A DNA stretch of 64,000 bases, taken from assembly GCA_949752795.1 (NCBI GenBank), contig OX457056.1:204291654-204355653 (forward strand), given 5' to 3'. Made by a program: the position numbers and the translations under genes. The DNA comes from Hyperoodon ampullatus (taxonomy: Eukaryota; Chordata; Mammalia; Artiodactyla; Ziphiidae). Shown here one piece after another: positions 42,901 to 48,544 of this stretch; within the stretch, counting starts at the first letter, position 1, and every line of letters begins with the position of its first letter. The notes below the pieces were generated by a model that was not told the DNA's origin, searched no databases, and saw only the letters and a list, made by a program, of their open reading frames with translations.

Positions 42901-45900
42901 CTTTTTTAGATTTCATTCCCACTTAGGTCACCACAGAGCATTGAGCTCCCTGTGCTATACAGCAGGTTCTCATTACTTATCTATTTTATACATAGTAGTG
43001 TATACATGTCAATCCCAAACTCCAGTTCATCCCACCCCACCCGCCTTGGTATCCGTAAGTTTGTTCTCTACATCTGTGTCTCTATTTCTGTAAAGCTGTG
43101 GAAATTTTAAAGATGAAGGGTAGTTACGGGCCATGTACAGGCATACTTTGGAGATATGGGTTTGGTTTCAAACCACCACAATAAAGCAAATATTGCAATA
43201 AAGTAACAATTTTTTTTCGTTTCCCAGTGCATATAAAAGTCATATTTACACTATACTGTAGTCTATTAAGTGTGCAATATCATTATGTCTAAAAAAATAA
43301 TTTCCTTAATTTAAAAATATTGTATTACCAAAAGATGCTAAGCATCATCTCAGCCTTAAGTGAGTCATCATCTTTTTGCTGGGGGAGGGACTTGCCTCCA
43401 TGTTGATGGCTGCTGCCTGACGAGGGTGGTGATTGCTGAAGGCTGGGGTGGCTGTCGCTATTTATTAAAAGAAGACAATGAAGTTTGCCACATCAACTGA
43501 CTCTTCCTTTCATGAACGATTTCTTTGTAGCACACAATGCTGTTTAATAGCACTTTATCCAGGGTAGAACTCCTTTCAAAATTAAAGTCAATCTTCTCAA
43601 ACTCTGCCACTGCTTTATCAACTAATTTTAGGTAATATTCTAAACCTTTTCCTGTCATTTCAACAACCTCATAGCATCTTCACCAGGAATAGATTCCAAC
43701 TCAAGAAGCCACTTTCTTTGCTCATCCATAAGAAGAAACTCCTCATCTCTTCAAGTTTTACAATGAGATTGCAGCAATTCAGTCACATCTTCAGGCTCCA
43801 CTTCTCATTCTAGTTCTCCTGCTATTTCCACCATATCTGCAATTACTTCCTCCACTAAAGTCTTGAACCCCTCAGTCATCCATCAGGGTTGGAATCAACT
43901 TCTTCCAAACTCCTGTTAATGTTGATATTTTAACCTCTTTCAATGAATCACAAATGTTCTTAATGGCATCTAGAATGGTAAACCCTTTCCAGAAGGTTTT
44001 CAATTTACTTTGCCCAGATCCATCAGAAGAGTCAGTATCTATGGCAGTCCTACAAAATGTATTTCTTGAATAATAAGACTTGAAAGTTGAAATTACTCCT
44101 TGATCCATGGGGTGCAGAAGGGATGTTGCATTAGCAAACCATGAAAACAACATTAATCTCATTGTACATCTCCACCAGAGCTCTTGGGTGACCAGGTGCA
44201 CTGTCAATAAGCAGTAATATTTTGAAAGGAATCTTCTTCTCTAAGCAGTAGGTCTCAATAGTGAGCTTAAAATATTCAGTAAGCCATGTTGTAAACAGAT
44301 ATGCTGTCATCCAGGATTTGTAGAGTACAGGCAGAGTAGATTTACCACAGTTCTTAAAGGCCCTAGGATTTTCAGAATAGTAAATGGGCATTGACTTCAA
44401 CTTCAAGTCACAAGCTGCATTAGCCCCTAACAAGAGAGTCAGCCTGTCTTTTGAAGTTTTGAAACTAGGCATTGACTTCTCTTCTCTAGCTATAAAAGTC
44501 CTAGAAGGTATCTTCTTCCAATATAAGGCTGTTTCATCTACATTGAAAATCTGTTGCTTAGTGTAGCCACCTTTATTAATTATCTTAGCTAGATCTTCTA
44601 GATAACTTGCTGTAGCTTCTACATCAGCACTTGCTGCTTCACCTTACACTTTTATGTTATGGAGATGACTTCTTTCCTCAAACCTCATGAACCAACCTCT
44701 GGTAGCTTCAAACTTTTCTTCTGCAGCTTTCTCACCTCTCTCAGCCTTCACAGATTTAAAGCGAGTTAGGGCCTTGCTCTGGATTAGGTTTTGGCTTAAG
44801 GGAATATTGTGGCTGTTTGATCTTCTATCCAGACCACTAAAACTTTCTCCATATCAGCAATGAGACTGTTTTGCTTTCTTAGCATTTGTGTGTTCACTGG
44901 AGTGGCACTCTGAATTTCCTTCAAGAACTTTTCCTTTGCATTCACCACTTGGCTAACGATTTGGTGCAAGAGGCCTAGCTTCCGGTCTTTCTGGGCTTTT
45001 GACATGCCTTCTTCACTAAGCTTAATTATTTCTAGCTTTTGATTTAAAGTGAGATATGTGCAACTCTTCCTTTCACTTGAACACTTAGAGGCTACTGTAG
45101 AGTTATTAATGGGCCTCATTTCAATACTGTTGTGTCTCAAGGAATAGGGAGGCCTGAGGAGAGGGAGAGAGACAGGGGAATGGCTGTTTGGTGGAACAGT
45201 CAGAACATATACAAAATTTAGAGAGTAAGTTTGCCATCTTATTTGGGTGTAGTTTGTGGCACCCCAAAACAAATACAATAGTAACATCAAAGATCGCTGA
45301 TCACATAACAAATATATTAATAATGGGGAAAGTTTGAAAAATTGCAGTAATTACCAAAATGTGACACAGAGACAAGAAGTGAGCAAATACTATTGTAAAA
45401 ATGGTGTCAATAGACTTGCTCAATGCAGGGTTGCCACAAACCTTCAATGTGTAAAAAATGCAGTATCTATGAAGCATAATAAAGCAAAGCACAACAGAAC
45501 AAGATATGCCTGTAGACGGTTCCCAATGTATGAATGGGTTATGTTTTAAATGTTGTTTTAGTCTGTTAAGAACACAGACAAATTTCCCCACAAATAAAAT
45601 GTTAAATTACAGTGAATATCCTTGGCATGATCAAAACACTTCTTTGATCATAAGCTATAGAACTGAGACCAGCCTCAAGCCTTCCTAAGCTTTCTGTCCA
45701 AGATATGTTAAATGAGGGAATCGTTACATGGAGGCCCTAGTATATGTGCAACAGCCCAGCCTGGGTCAGCTGTATCTATGAATGAGTCAGTAATAACTTA
45801 AATGGTAGGAAACATTGATTGACATTGTATATATGACATATATATATTATATATGACATATATATAATATATATATATACATTTCATATATATATATATG

Positions 45901-48215
45901 AAATGTATTATATAATTACATATGTTACACATAATTTCATTTATTGTGACCACAGCCTTAACAGTAGATACCATTATCCCCATTTCATGGATAAGGAAAT
46001 TGAGGCTCAGAGACTTATCTTTAGAAGTTATACAACATCCATTCAGTTAGATTTTCCATAAATCATAAGGAAAGACAATACTGTTCTGAAAAAGGTTTAC
46101 GAACAACATTTAGTGCTCTAATAGAGTGTTCTAGCCCAGCACTTCTCAAGTTTAACGTGCGTATGAATCACCTAAGGAATCTGGTTAAAACGCAGATTAC
46201 AATTCAGTAGGTCCTGGATGACAGCAGAGTTTCTGCATTTATAATAAGCATCCTAGGTAATGCAATGCTAATTGTAAGCAGACCACATATTAAGTAGCAA
46301 GGTTCTAGCCTACTTAATTAAATTCTAAGTGATCAGCCTGATTCCTTCCTTATAAATGTGTATTACCAAAACACAAAACAAATAAAAAACCCACCAAAAC
46401 TGAAAAAACAATCCTTCAAAAAAAATTTTCATTTATAAGAACTAGATCTGGTCACGTCTTAAAACAAAATCCTTCAGTCATGGCAGAGGAAGCGTCTTGT
46501 AAGATACCTTTTAATTTGGTCCTTCTGGTTAATCCAGGAAAGTTGTATATGTAGATGACAGGTCTCAGCCGCCGGTCAGAAAAAGCCACAACCTCATAAG
46601 GAACGTTAGTTGCCACGACACCCACAATTCCATTCATACACTGGAGTACAGTCTTTTTCTTGGTTTCAATATTAATAAATATTACGAAATTCCCACAAGG
46701 GTAGCAAATGGTGCTGTCGTTGACAAAATGAACATTCTGCCTGGGGAATCCCTGCACCCATCTTTGGGAAAAGATACATCAACATCAATAAAATACATTT
46801 CAAATACTTTTTCTTTCTTTCTTTTTTAAACAAAGTAAACAAAAGATCATCAAAAATTTTGAAACATATCTATTCTCTTTTCACTCCCTTTCTGCCCAAA
46901 CACACAAGGTTGCTGTGAGACCAGTTTGAGTCCAGGCACTACAGAAACTTAAATGCCACCTAAAGTTCCATAGGTCTCAAGAACCTTCTTCAGAGAGCTT
47001 TTCCAGTGAAGCACAACCTCTGTTCAAACTTGAAAAAAATCTCAGAAGGATTTCTGGGGTCTTGTATACTTGGAAAAGAAAAAGTAAAAACAACAGAGAG
47101 AGAAAAGAGCTTGGTCCTAATTGAAAACAGGGTGCATCCTGGTCCTTACCTTTAGAATTAGTTTTGATTTTTAAAATAAACGTTAAAAAAAAACAACTTT
47201 GAATAGGAGTGCCTGCTTTATGGTTGTGAGCCCAGTAGGGAAATTACTTCTTTACAAAGATGGAGCATGTGTAGCCATATTTTAGATCTCAAATGTAGAG
47301 ATAAATGCAGAAAGTAAAAGGAATAAGTCAACATGAATGAAAAGAGTAGAACACAAAAGTCACATATTTTTAAGTAAGGAGTGTTTGGTGAGTGTAAGCT
47401 AGACCAAGGAGAGAGAGACTGAGAAGATGGGGAGAGTCTACCTCTATTTAAATAGTAAAGATATGCTTAAAGATGGTGGAGAGGGCAAGAGAAAGACACT
47501 GGTTTGGAGAGAAACTTCATGGGAATGGAGAGTACAGCCAGGACTGGTGGAGGATGCTGTGTGAACATAGTGCAGGTAACACTCCAGAATGTGGAAGGAG
47601 AGCAATACCAACTTACACCTGGGCAGCGCTTTATGCTTTTCAAAGGCCAGTATAAGTGCAAACAAATCCAGAGTCGGTGGATAGGAGATAGAAGGAAGGG
47701 ACTGATGGCCCTAACTTCGGGGAAAATCACCAAAGCCCACTAGGATGGGAGGAGGGCTGTCATTGGGATGGGGGTGGGGAGTGGGGAATATATATGAAAG
47801 CAAAACGGATCACTGAAGGTAATAGCCAAAAAGAGGAGGCAGAAATGGAGAGTGGAGGAGAGCAGTACTGGGTAAGCCAGCGAGGGTTGGGGTCACAGCA
47901 TAGTGAGGGACGCGGGGGGGCGTGGAAAGAGCTGGAAATGTGGTCATTGAATAAGGGGACGAGGGGAATGGAGAGAAGTCACAGAGAAAGGAAGTCTGCA
48001 GGAAGGCGTTGGGGGTTGAAGGAAAAGAGGTCGAATTTGCGTGAAAGCAGGTCTACAGGGATGGGAGGAAGCGGAGGATAGGGAGAGGATGCAGCTGTGA
48101 GGGAAGAATTTCCACTAGACGAGTCAGTCGCGGGGCCGCGAACGCCGCACCTCACAGACAGGGACGCGCCGAGGGCGACGTTTTGGGCTTCATCTCGCTC
48201 CCGGCCTTGCGCCAT
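1..48215 (-). CDS. CFAP43: CFAP43 gene, 5' part (coding exons 1-13; gene continues left of window)
   Basis: This is the gene for cilia- and flagella-associated protein 43 (formerly WDR96), an axonemal protein. In protists and mammals it works with CFAP44 to tether inner-arm dynein to doublet microtubules, and loss in humans causes malformed sperm flagella. Thirteen exons were read on the minus strand with consensus AG/GT borders: 48151-48215, 46508-46761, 40671-40767, 35277-35444, 31759-31909, 25937-26096, 22075-22142, 20368-20499, 15925-16041, 8934-9014, 4475-4623, 2783-2886 and 637-777. They sum to 1687 nt, and all junction phases agree with no in-frame stop. This is about the first third of the roughly 1665-residue family protein and covers the WD-repeat (beta-propeller) half; the coiled-coil half is outside. 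The family call rests on recalled similarity to the human protein over every exon. The intact frame suggests a working gene. Confidence 0.95.
637..777 (-). CDS. CFAP43: CFAP43 coding exon 13
   Basis: The acceptor is TGCTTTCAG|AGGTG and the donor CCACAAG|GTAAAG. The exon encodes [20 protein letters not shown] then [20 protein letters not shown] and LPKILPQ. It leaves in phase 1; exon 14 is not in the window. Confidence 0.93.
1150..2215 (+). repeat. L2 LINE with nested MIR
   Basis: L2-type 3' coding remnants lie at 1150-1345 and 1665-2215 (CTCAAACTTTTGTCCC, CTGAGCCTACACAGC). A MIR of about 270 bp lies between them (about 1390-1660: CTTAACCTCATTGTACCTCA, CTCAATAAATGTTCGCTA). The open frame at 1955-2206 belongs to L2. 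Confidence 0.7.
2783..2886 (-). CDS. CFAP43: CFAP43 coding exon 12
   Basis: The acceptor is TTTTCTAG|GTAT and the donor TTCATAG|GTACTT. The exon encodes [20 protein letters not shown] then [14 protein letters not shown], a clear WD blade ([12 protein letters not shown]). It is 104 nt, entering in phase 2 and leaving in phase 1. Confidence 0.93.
3440..3650 (+). repeat. MIR fragment
   Basis: The segment TTGGGCAAATGCTTCCCTTA, ACCTCTCTGAACC, ATCTCACTTGTGAAATAGG follows MIR order. Confidence 0.65.
3768..3960 (+). mobile_element. Old L1M 3' fragment
   Basis: The segment contains the phrases CTAAATGTCCATCAGTATAC and TGGAATACTATGTAGCTGTA typical of old L1M ORF2 ends, in sense orientation. Confidence 0.7.
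3970..4185 (+). repeat. MIR
   Basis: Core phrases GACTCTGGAGCCCAACTGCC and CTAAAATGGACACAATAAG, then CTAAGTGCTTGATATG, in MIR order. Confidence 0.75.
4475..4623 (-). CDS. CFAP43: CFAP43 coding exon 11
   Basis: The acceptor is TTTTAAACAG|GCA and the donor CTTCT|GTAAGT. The exon encodes [20 protein letters not shown] then [20 protein letters not shown] and LSESPVQHL. An L1 3' tail, antisense to the gene, begins about 20 bp upstream of the acceptor, so part of the branch-point region is transposon-derived. Confidence 0.94.
4643..4931 (+). mobile_element. L1 3' end abutting CFAP43 exon 11 acceptor
   Basis: The sense L1 3' UTR begins about 20 bp from the exon 11 boundary (4623) and ends in repeated AAAAT units. 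It is antisense to CFAP43, so its complement lies in the branch-point zone of intron 10. Confidence 0.8.
5387..5453 (+). mobile_element. Mariner-type MITE with terminal inverted repeats
   Basis: A 67-bp palindromic element, TTGAGTTGGCCAAAATGTTT ... ACTTTTTGGCCAACCCAA, is flanked by TA on both sides. It is a short non-autonomous mariner relic common in cetartiodactyls. Confidence 0.85.
5690..6125 (+). mobile_element. Possible class I ERV LTR fragment
   Basis: A GC-rich block in AT-rich intron 10 leads to AATAAA (6023-6028), a U5-like stretch, and then TGGGGCCCAACTCGAAAGGG, which resembles a primer-binding site. No coding remains follow. It could also be a retrocopied promoter fragment; TG...CA borders were not fixed. 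Confidence 0.4.
6130..8046. other. CFAP43 intron 10 segment, no gene seen
   Basis: Apart from the TG run at 6475 and a short duplicated CTTGTAATCCTCTT phrase near 7245-7285, nothing was recognised. Confidence 0.5.
6475..6515 (+). repeat. (TG)n microsatellite
   Basis: A TG run interrupted by ACG and TC steps. Confidence 0.95.
8058..8427 (-). mobile_element. CHR SINE, long form with internal 22-bp repeats
   Basis: An antisense SINE of 370 bp carries about four imperfect tandem copies of a unit like GGCATGCGGGCTCCAGTAGT (plus-strand reading) between about 8209 and 8320. The duplication ttctttcattt is at 8047-8057 and 8428-8438. Confidence 0.9.
8934..9014 (-). CDS. CFAP43: CFAP43 coding exon 10
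   Basis: The acceptor is TTTTACAG|ACTC and the donor ATCCCA|GTAAGT. The exon encodes [20 protein letters not shown] then [19 protein letters not shown] is a textbook WD dipeptide end. The exon is 81 nt. Confidence 0.93.
11778..11930 (+). mobile_element. MER2-like MITE (Tigger group)
   Basis: A 153-bp element with TA on both sides (11776-11777, 11931-11932) and terminal sequence GGTTGGCCCTCTGTATC. An internal GATATGGAGAGCTGACTG repeats a terminal-repeat arm before the TACTATGCCATTTTATA body. Confidence 0.8.
11940..12144 (-). mobile_element. CHR SINE
   Basis: A full-length antisense SINE inserted at the 3' edge of MER2. The duplication gactgtactctttt is at 11926-11939 and 12145-12158. Confidence 0.95.
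13037..13239 (-). mobile_element. CHR SINE
   Basis: A full-length antisense SINE within old L1. The duplication ttccttcactttt is at 13024-13036 and 13240-13252. Confidence 0.95.
14416..14756 (-). mobile_element. CHR SINE, long form
   Basis: A long-form antisense SINE with an AATT-rich tail at 14416-14450. The duplication attcagcttttttctt is at 14400-14415 and 14757-14772. Confidence 0.93.
15465..15636 (+). mobile_element. L1 3' end, 5'-truncated, 19-bp TSD
   Basis: A 172-bp L1 tail is flanked by a perfect 19-bp duplication, acaaacaggatggctccta, at 15446-15464 and 15637-15655. It carries the ACTGAATCACTTTACTGTAC segment. Confidence 0.9.
15793..15862 (+). mobile_element. CHR-type SINE fragment
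   Basis: Only the 5' tRNA-like part (GGACTTCCCTGGTGGTCCAG) is present, about 70 bp, close to CFAP43 exon 9. Confidence 0.75.
15925..16041 (-). CDS. CFAP43: CFAP43 coding exon 9
   Basis: The acceptor is TATTTACAG|GGA and the donor TGCATG|GTAAGG. The exon encodes [20 protein letters not shown] then [19 protein letters not shown]. It is 117 nt with phase 0 on both sides. Confidence 0.94.
16745..17385 (+). repeat. Ancient mammalian repeat (family not named)
   Basis: The order is TTCAACAAATATTGAGTGGA, GGAGCTTACATTCTACTGGG, AATAAAGCAGGGAAAG, CATTCCAGACAGAAGGAACA, GGGCTTTGTAAAGCATAG. The same order recurs near 27830-28075, 48955-49560 and 59775-60660. Open frames inside are not genes. Confidence 0.6.
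17816..18015 (-). mobile_element. CHR SINE
   Basis: A full-length antisense SINE. The duplication tggattctttttt is at 17803-17815 and 18016-18028. Confidence 0.95.
18724..18945 (+). mobile_element. hAT-type non-autonomous DNA transposon
   Basis: A 222-bp element with ends CAGGGGTCAGCAAACT and AGTTTCCTGACCCCTG as inverted repeats. The 8-bp duplications cactaaat (18716-18723) and cactacat (18946-18953) match 7 of 8. Confidence 0.85.
19561..21574. other. CFAP43 introns around exon 8, no repeat assigned
   Basis: Outside exon 8 this is AT-rich DNA with no confident repeat. The open frame at 19922-20260 shows no family likeness. Confidence 0.5.
20368..20499 (-). CDS. CFAP43: CFAP43 coding exon 8
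   Basis: The acceptor is GTCTCTAG|GATG and the donor GACAAG|GTATGC. The exon encodes [20 protein letters not shown] then [20 protein letters not shown] and QTDK. It is 132 nt, phase 0 at both ends, and the MFSPS segment is a typical blade strand. Confidence 0.93.
21575..21680 (+). repeat. MIR fragment
   Basis: GAACTTTGGAGTTTGCCACA, CCTGGGTTCAAGTCCCAGC and CCACTTACTGGCTG form the MIR tRNA-like head. A (GT)n run follows at 21681-21708. Confidence 0.7.
21681..21708 (+). repeat. (GT)n microsatellite
   Basis: Fourteen uninterrupted GT units. Confidence 0.97.
21945..22025 (-). mobile_element. L1 3' end, 81-bp insertion beside CFAP43 exon 7, TSD
   Basis: The complement of an L1 tail (TTAATTGAAGTATAGTTAAT) is flanked by ttgtatattttctt at 21931-21944 and 22026-22039. 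It lies about 35 bp from the exon 7 donor and is in gene sense. Confidence 0.85.
22075..22142 (-). CDS. CFAP43: CFAP43 coding exon 7
   Basis: This 68-nt exon was found from the flanking phase and from splice sites CCAAAG|TT and GGAATT|GTAATG. It encodes [20 protein letters not shown] followed by GI. A short L1 tail (21945-22025) with target-site duplications lies about 35 bp downstream of its donor. Confidence 0.9.
22615..22830 (+). mobile_element. CHR SINE (tRNA-derived), full length
   Basis: The SINE runs from GGGGCTTCCCTGGTGG to CATACCGC plus a long poly(A). The duplication agaactttgttatt is at 22601-22614 and 22831-22844. Confidence 0.95.
23340..23710 (+). repeat. L2 3' region
   Basis: CCATCCTTTAAGGGCTATTT, AAATGCCACCTAC and GTTTTCCCTCATCTGAATTC follow the L2 3' coding order, ending near CTAGATAAATATTTATTTGA. 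Confidence 0.65.
23778..23897 (+). mobile_element. Short tRNA-derived SINE (CHR-related)
   Basis: A 120-bp element, GGGACTTCCTTGGTGGTC through GTGTGGCC plus A13. The duplication aagactacataca is at 23765-23777 and 23898-23910. Box B (GGTTCGATCC) is clear. Confidence 0.92.
24766..24972 (-). mobile_element. CHR SINE in an AAT-rich site
   Basis: A full-length antisense SINE. The duplication taaaataataatattttt is at 24747-24764 or 24765 and 24973-24990, inside an AAT microsatellite-like stretch (24735-25018). Confidence 0.93.
25525..25780 (+). repeat. MIR, nearly full length
   Basis: From AGCTAAGAACTTGGACTCTG through CTCAATAAACATTAGTTAGC, the complete MIR order is recognisable. Confidence 0.8.
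25937..26096 (-). CDS. CFAP43: CFAP43 coding exon 6
   Basis: The acceptor is CCTTGAAG|CCTAAA and the donor AAGGG|GTAAGA. The exon encodes [40 protein letters not shown] and [13 protein letters not shown]: a canonical WD blade with a GC..GHLLM strand. Its length is 160 nt. Confidence 0.94.
26197..26371 (-). mobile_element. CHR SINE, fragment
   Basis: An antisense SINE that keeps the tRNA-like part (complement of CACCAGGGAAGTCCC) and part of the body but lacks a visible poly(T). It lies about 100 bp upstream (in gene direction) of CFAP43 exon 6. Confidence 0.85.
26742..27235 (+). mobile_element. hAT-type element, split by a CHR SINE
   Basis: The left piece near 26745-26854 (CCTGTAAAGGACCAGGTAGA, TAGGCTTTGCAAACC) and the right piece 27183-27235 (GACAGTTTGCTGATCTGTGCC) belong to the same family as the copy at 18724. 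The SINE at 26855 sits between them. Confidence 0.65.
26855..27156 (+). mobile_element. CHR SINE, long form, inserted in a hAT element
   Basis: A roughly 300-bp SINE of the long type ends in an AAATA tail. The imperfect duplication ATCACTT...GTAAAAAACAG of about 25 bp lies at about 26831-26854 and 27157-27182. The host hAT fragment continues on both sides. Confidence 0.88.
27445..27478 (+). repeat. (AACAT)n minisatellite-like run
   Basis: Several AACAT units in tandem with two TGGC interruptions. Confidence 0.9.
27825..28075 (+). repeat. Ancient mammalian repeat, copy 2
   Basis: CATCTAACAAATACTTATGC, GGGGCTTACATCCTGGTGAG and AATAAAGCAGGGGAAGG match the copy at 16745. It includes a CA-rich run at 27905-27933. 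Confidence 0.55.
28080..30205. other. CFAP43 intron 5 segment, no gene seen
   Basis: About 2.1 kb of AT-rich sequence without recognisable young repeats or coding signal. It is the longest repeat-poor stretch of the intron. Confidence 0.5.
30211..30244 (+). repeat. (CA)n microsatellite
   Basis: A CA run with two CATA interruptions. Confidence 0.95.
30610..31640 (+). repeat. L2 LINE remnants
   Basis: CAGGGCCTTTGCAGGCGCAG, TCCCTCTGCCTGAACACTC, a CCAGAGGCCTTCC block and an ACAGTGCCTGCTACC tail give one L2 (30610-31190). A second L2-like block (31220-31640) follows. Open frames here are relics. Confidence 0.7.
31759..31909 (-). CDS. CFAP43: CFAP43 coding exon 5
   Basis: The acceptor is ATCCACAG|GTCA and the donor TTCAGG|GTAATG. 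The exon encodes [20 protein letters not shown] followed by [20 protein letters not shown] and ends in ETFR, a loop between propeller blades. It ends in phase 0. The donor could be read one base earlier, but only AGG|GTAATG keeps frame with exon 6. Confidence 0.92.
32074..32297 (+). mobile_element. CHR SINE (tRNA-derived), full length
   Basis: The SINE runs from GGGCTTCCCTGGTGGCGCAG to GTACCGC plus an A-rich tail. It inserted into an AT repeat; atatatatcata is repeated on both sides. Confidence 0.93.
32515..33345 (+). mobile_element. Solo LTR-like element (old ERV class, name uncertain)
   Basis: The segment holds GTTGGTGAACACATACACTT, an AATAAACTAG signal near 32938, CCCTGAGTTCTGTGAGCTGC and GACACCCAGCTGGTATC, a layout I know from an old mammalian LTR. 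No viral genes were seen beside it. Confidence 0.6.
33346..34490. other. CFAP43 intron 4 segment, no gene seen
   Basis: AT-rich sequence with nothing recognised. The open frame at 33426-33707 has no family likeness. Confidence 0.5.
34491..34569 (+). repeat. Compound (AT)n(AC)n microsatellite
   Basis: Two cycles of an AT run followed by an AC run. The open frame across it is low complexity. Confidence 0.95.
34761..35174 (+). mobile_element. L1 3' end, TSD present
   Basis: This sense L1 3' UTR includes ACTGATTCACTTTGCTGTAC and the AATAAAACTT tail. An internal run of AAATA units sits near 34940. The duplication gatgcacgtata flanks it at 34749-34760 and 35175-35186. It lies in intron 4, about 100 bp downstream of the exon 4 donor in gene orientation. 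Confidence 0.85.
35277..35444 (-). CDS. CFAP43: CFAP43 coding exon 4
   Basis: The acceptor is CTCTCAG|GAAC and the donor GCAAA|GTAAGAG. The exon encodes [20 protein letters not shown] then [19 protein letters not shown] and [15 protein letters not shown], with the VxVW signature of a WD repeat. Both junctions are in phase 2. Confidence 0.93.
36090..39110 (+). repeat. L2-rich tract in CFAP43 intron 3
   Basis: A pyrimidine-rich plus strand carries repeated L2 phrases: TCCCTCTCCCTCAGCACCAC, CTCCCAATGTCTCTAGGATA, CATGCCTTTCCTCTGCTTAG. Open frames such as 36521-37051 are L2 shadows. Parts (37300-38340) have no firm assignment. Confidence 0.55.
39120..39500 (+). mobile_element. MaLR-type LTR (MLT1/MST-like)
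   Basis: A solo LTR: TATGGTTGAATTGTGTCCCC, a middle with GTGACCTTATTTGGAAGG, and GAACTGTGAGACAATAAAC, then GTGGTACTTTGTTAATGGCA. No internal retroviral sequence remains. Confidence 0.8.
39505..39975 (+). mobile_element. Old L1M 3' end with GT expansion
   Basis: The sequence CCATCAACAGGTGAGTGGGT through ATACCTCAGTAAAGCTG is an old L1M 3' end. A (GT)n run at 39882-39926 is embedded in it. Confidence 0.65.
39882..39926 (+). repeat. (GT)n microsatellite
   Basis: About 20 GT units followed by ATATAT. Confidence 0.95.
39976..41599. other. CFAP43 introns flanking exon 3, no repeat assigned
   Basis: Apart from exon 3 (40671-40767) nothing was recognised here. Confidence 0.5.
40671..40767 (-). CDS. 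CFAP43: CFAP43 coding exon 3
   Basis: The acceptor is TTTTAG|GC and the donor CTCTG|GTAAGTT. The exon encodes [19 protein letters not shown] then [13 protein letters not shown], a WD-type blade with the final Trp split over the junction. Its length is 97 nt. Confidence 0.93.
41600..42776 (-). mobile_element. Old L1-type antisense fragment
   Basis: A long T-rich stretch in CFAP43 intron 2 has the phrasing of decayed antisense L1 ORF2. It carries no intact frame and ends at the younger L1 tail insertion. Confidence 0.55.
42791..43090 (-). mobile_element. L1 3' end (Cetartiodactyl type), TSD present
   Basis: This is the complement of the L1 3' UTR (GGAGTATAATTGCTTTACAA and onward). It is flanked by taaagctggggaaa (42777-42790) and taaagctgtggaaa (43091-43104), a 13/14 target-site duplication. 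Confidence 0.85.
43138..45512 (-). mobile_element. Tigger1 DNA transposon (pogo/Tc1 superfamily), near full length, decayed
   Basis: The element begins with CAGGCATACTTTGGAGATAT at 43138 and ends with the inverted-terminal ATATGCCTG at 45512. Both ends are flanked by TA (43136-43137 and 45513-45514), the target duplication of this superfamily. Transposase fragments read on the minus strand at 44796-45311 (DNA-binding HTH part), 44131-44472 and 43872-44207 (catalytic part with [20 protein letters not shown]) and 43458-43658 (C-terminal part). They resemble Tigger1/TIGD1 but are broken by frameshifts and stops, so no functional transposase is encoded. It lies in CFAP43 intron 2. Confidence 0.92.
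45833..45912 (+). repeat. AT-rich inverted repeat
   Basis: ACATTTCATATATATA pairs with TATATATATGAAATGT to give a near-perfect hairpin at about 45879-45907, preceded by two GACATATATATA units. Confidence 0.85.
46137..46302 (+). mobile_element. MER5A (hAT-Charlie MITE)
   Basis: The segment carries CTTCTCAAGTTTAACGTGCG through the GTAGCAAGG end. The 8-bp duplication ttctagcc is at 46129-46136 and 46303-46310. It lies about 200 bp downstream of CFAP43 exon 2. Confidence 0.88.
46508..46761 (-). CDS. CFAP43: CFAP43 coding exon 2
   Basis: The acceptor is CCCAAAG|A and the donor AAAAG|GTATCT. The exon encodes [13 protein letters not shown] followed by the first propeller strands, including the segment [16 protein letters not shown] and a [13 protein letters not shown] end. 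It enters in phase 2 and leaves in phase 1. The open frame runs past the donor into intron 2, but that extension is not family-like. Confidence 0.93.
46762..48150. other. CFAP43 intron 1
   Basis: Purine-rich on the plus strand, without recognised repeats. GC content rises towards exon 1. Confidence 0.5.
48151..48215 (-). CDS. CFAP43: CFAP43 coding exon 1 (start codon)
   Basis: The exon encodes [22 protein letters not shown] and ends with a split Arg codon (AG|) before the donor GTGCGG. The ATG at 48215-48213 was chosen because the next 20 or so residues match the family N-terminus and the exon 2 frame follows directly. It lies inside a CpG-rich region. An upstream in-frame ATG (minus-strand frame opening at 48278) is possible but has no family support. 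Confidence 0.9.
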
Positions 48216-48480
48216 GGGCCGTGTGTCTCTCAGCCGGGCCGGGGGCAGCAAACGCCGGACCCAGGCCAGCGTCGGCAACGGTTACACTGAGGCCCCGGGC
48301 TGCTGGGTTGGCGGTCTCCACTGCTTACACCGTATCCGAGAGACCGCAACGCCTGCGCCCATTGGCTCTGTCCTTTCAGCTGCTCCGTCTCGAGCCAAGC
48401 GGATTGGTGGAAGCGCTGACGGTCTTGACCAATGGGAGAGCGGAGAGCGAAGAGAGGGGCTGGCCCCAAGGTGGGTGCTG
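48216..48480 (-). promoter_or_regulatory. CFAP43 CpG-rich promoter and 5' flank
   Basis: A CpG-rich stretch from about 48100 to 48480 surrounds the CFAP43 start codon in otherwise AT-rich DNA. Three CCAAT boxes fall within 75 bp: minus-strand copies at 48361-48365 and 48403-48407, and a plus-strand copy at 48429-48433. No TATA box was seen. A GGCAAC at 48274-48279 (GTTGCC on the gene strand) matches half of the RFX X-box used by many ciliary genes. The transcription start is not visible. Confidence 0.7.
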
Positions 48481-48544
48481 GAGTGGCCCAGTACGGGGCA
48501 TATAATTACAAAATTAATAAATATCAGTAGCAGACTTTAATATT

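Noticed and set aside
44131..44472. Possible TIGD1-like gene
   Set aside because: It has the sequence of a Tigger1 transposase, but frameshifts and stops separate the fragments and the element has its own termini and TA duplications, so it is a transposon relic.
48097..48540. 147-codon plus-strand open frame in the CFAP43 CpG region
   Set aside because: It is antisense to CFAP43 exon 1. Lack of stops is explained by high GC, and no homology was recognised.
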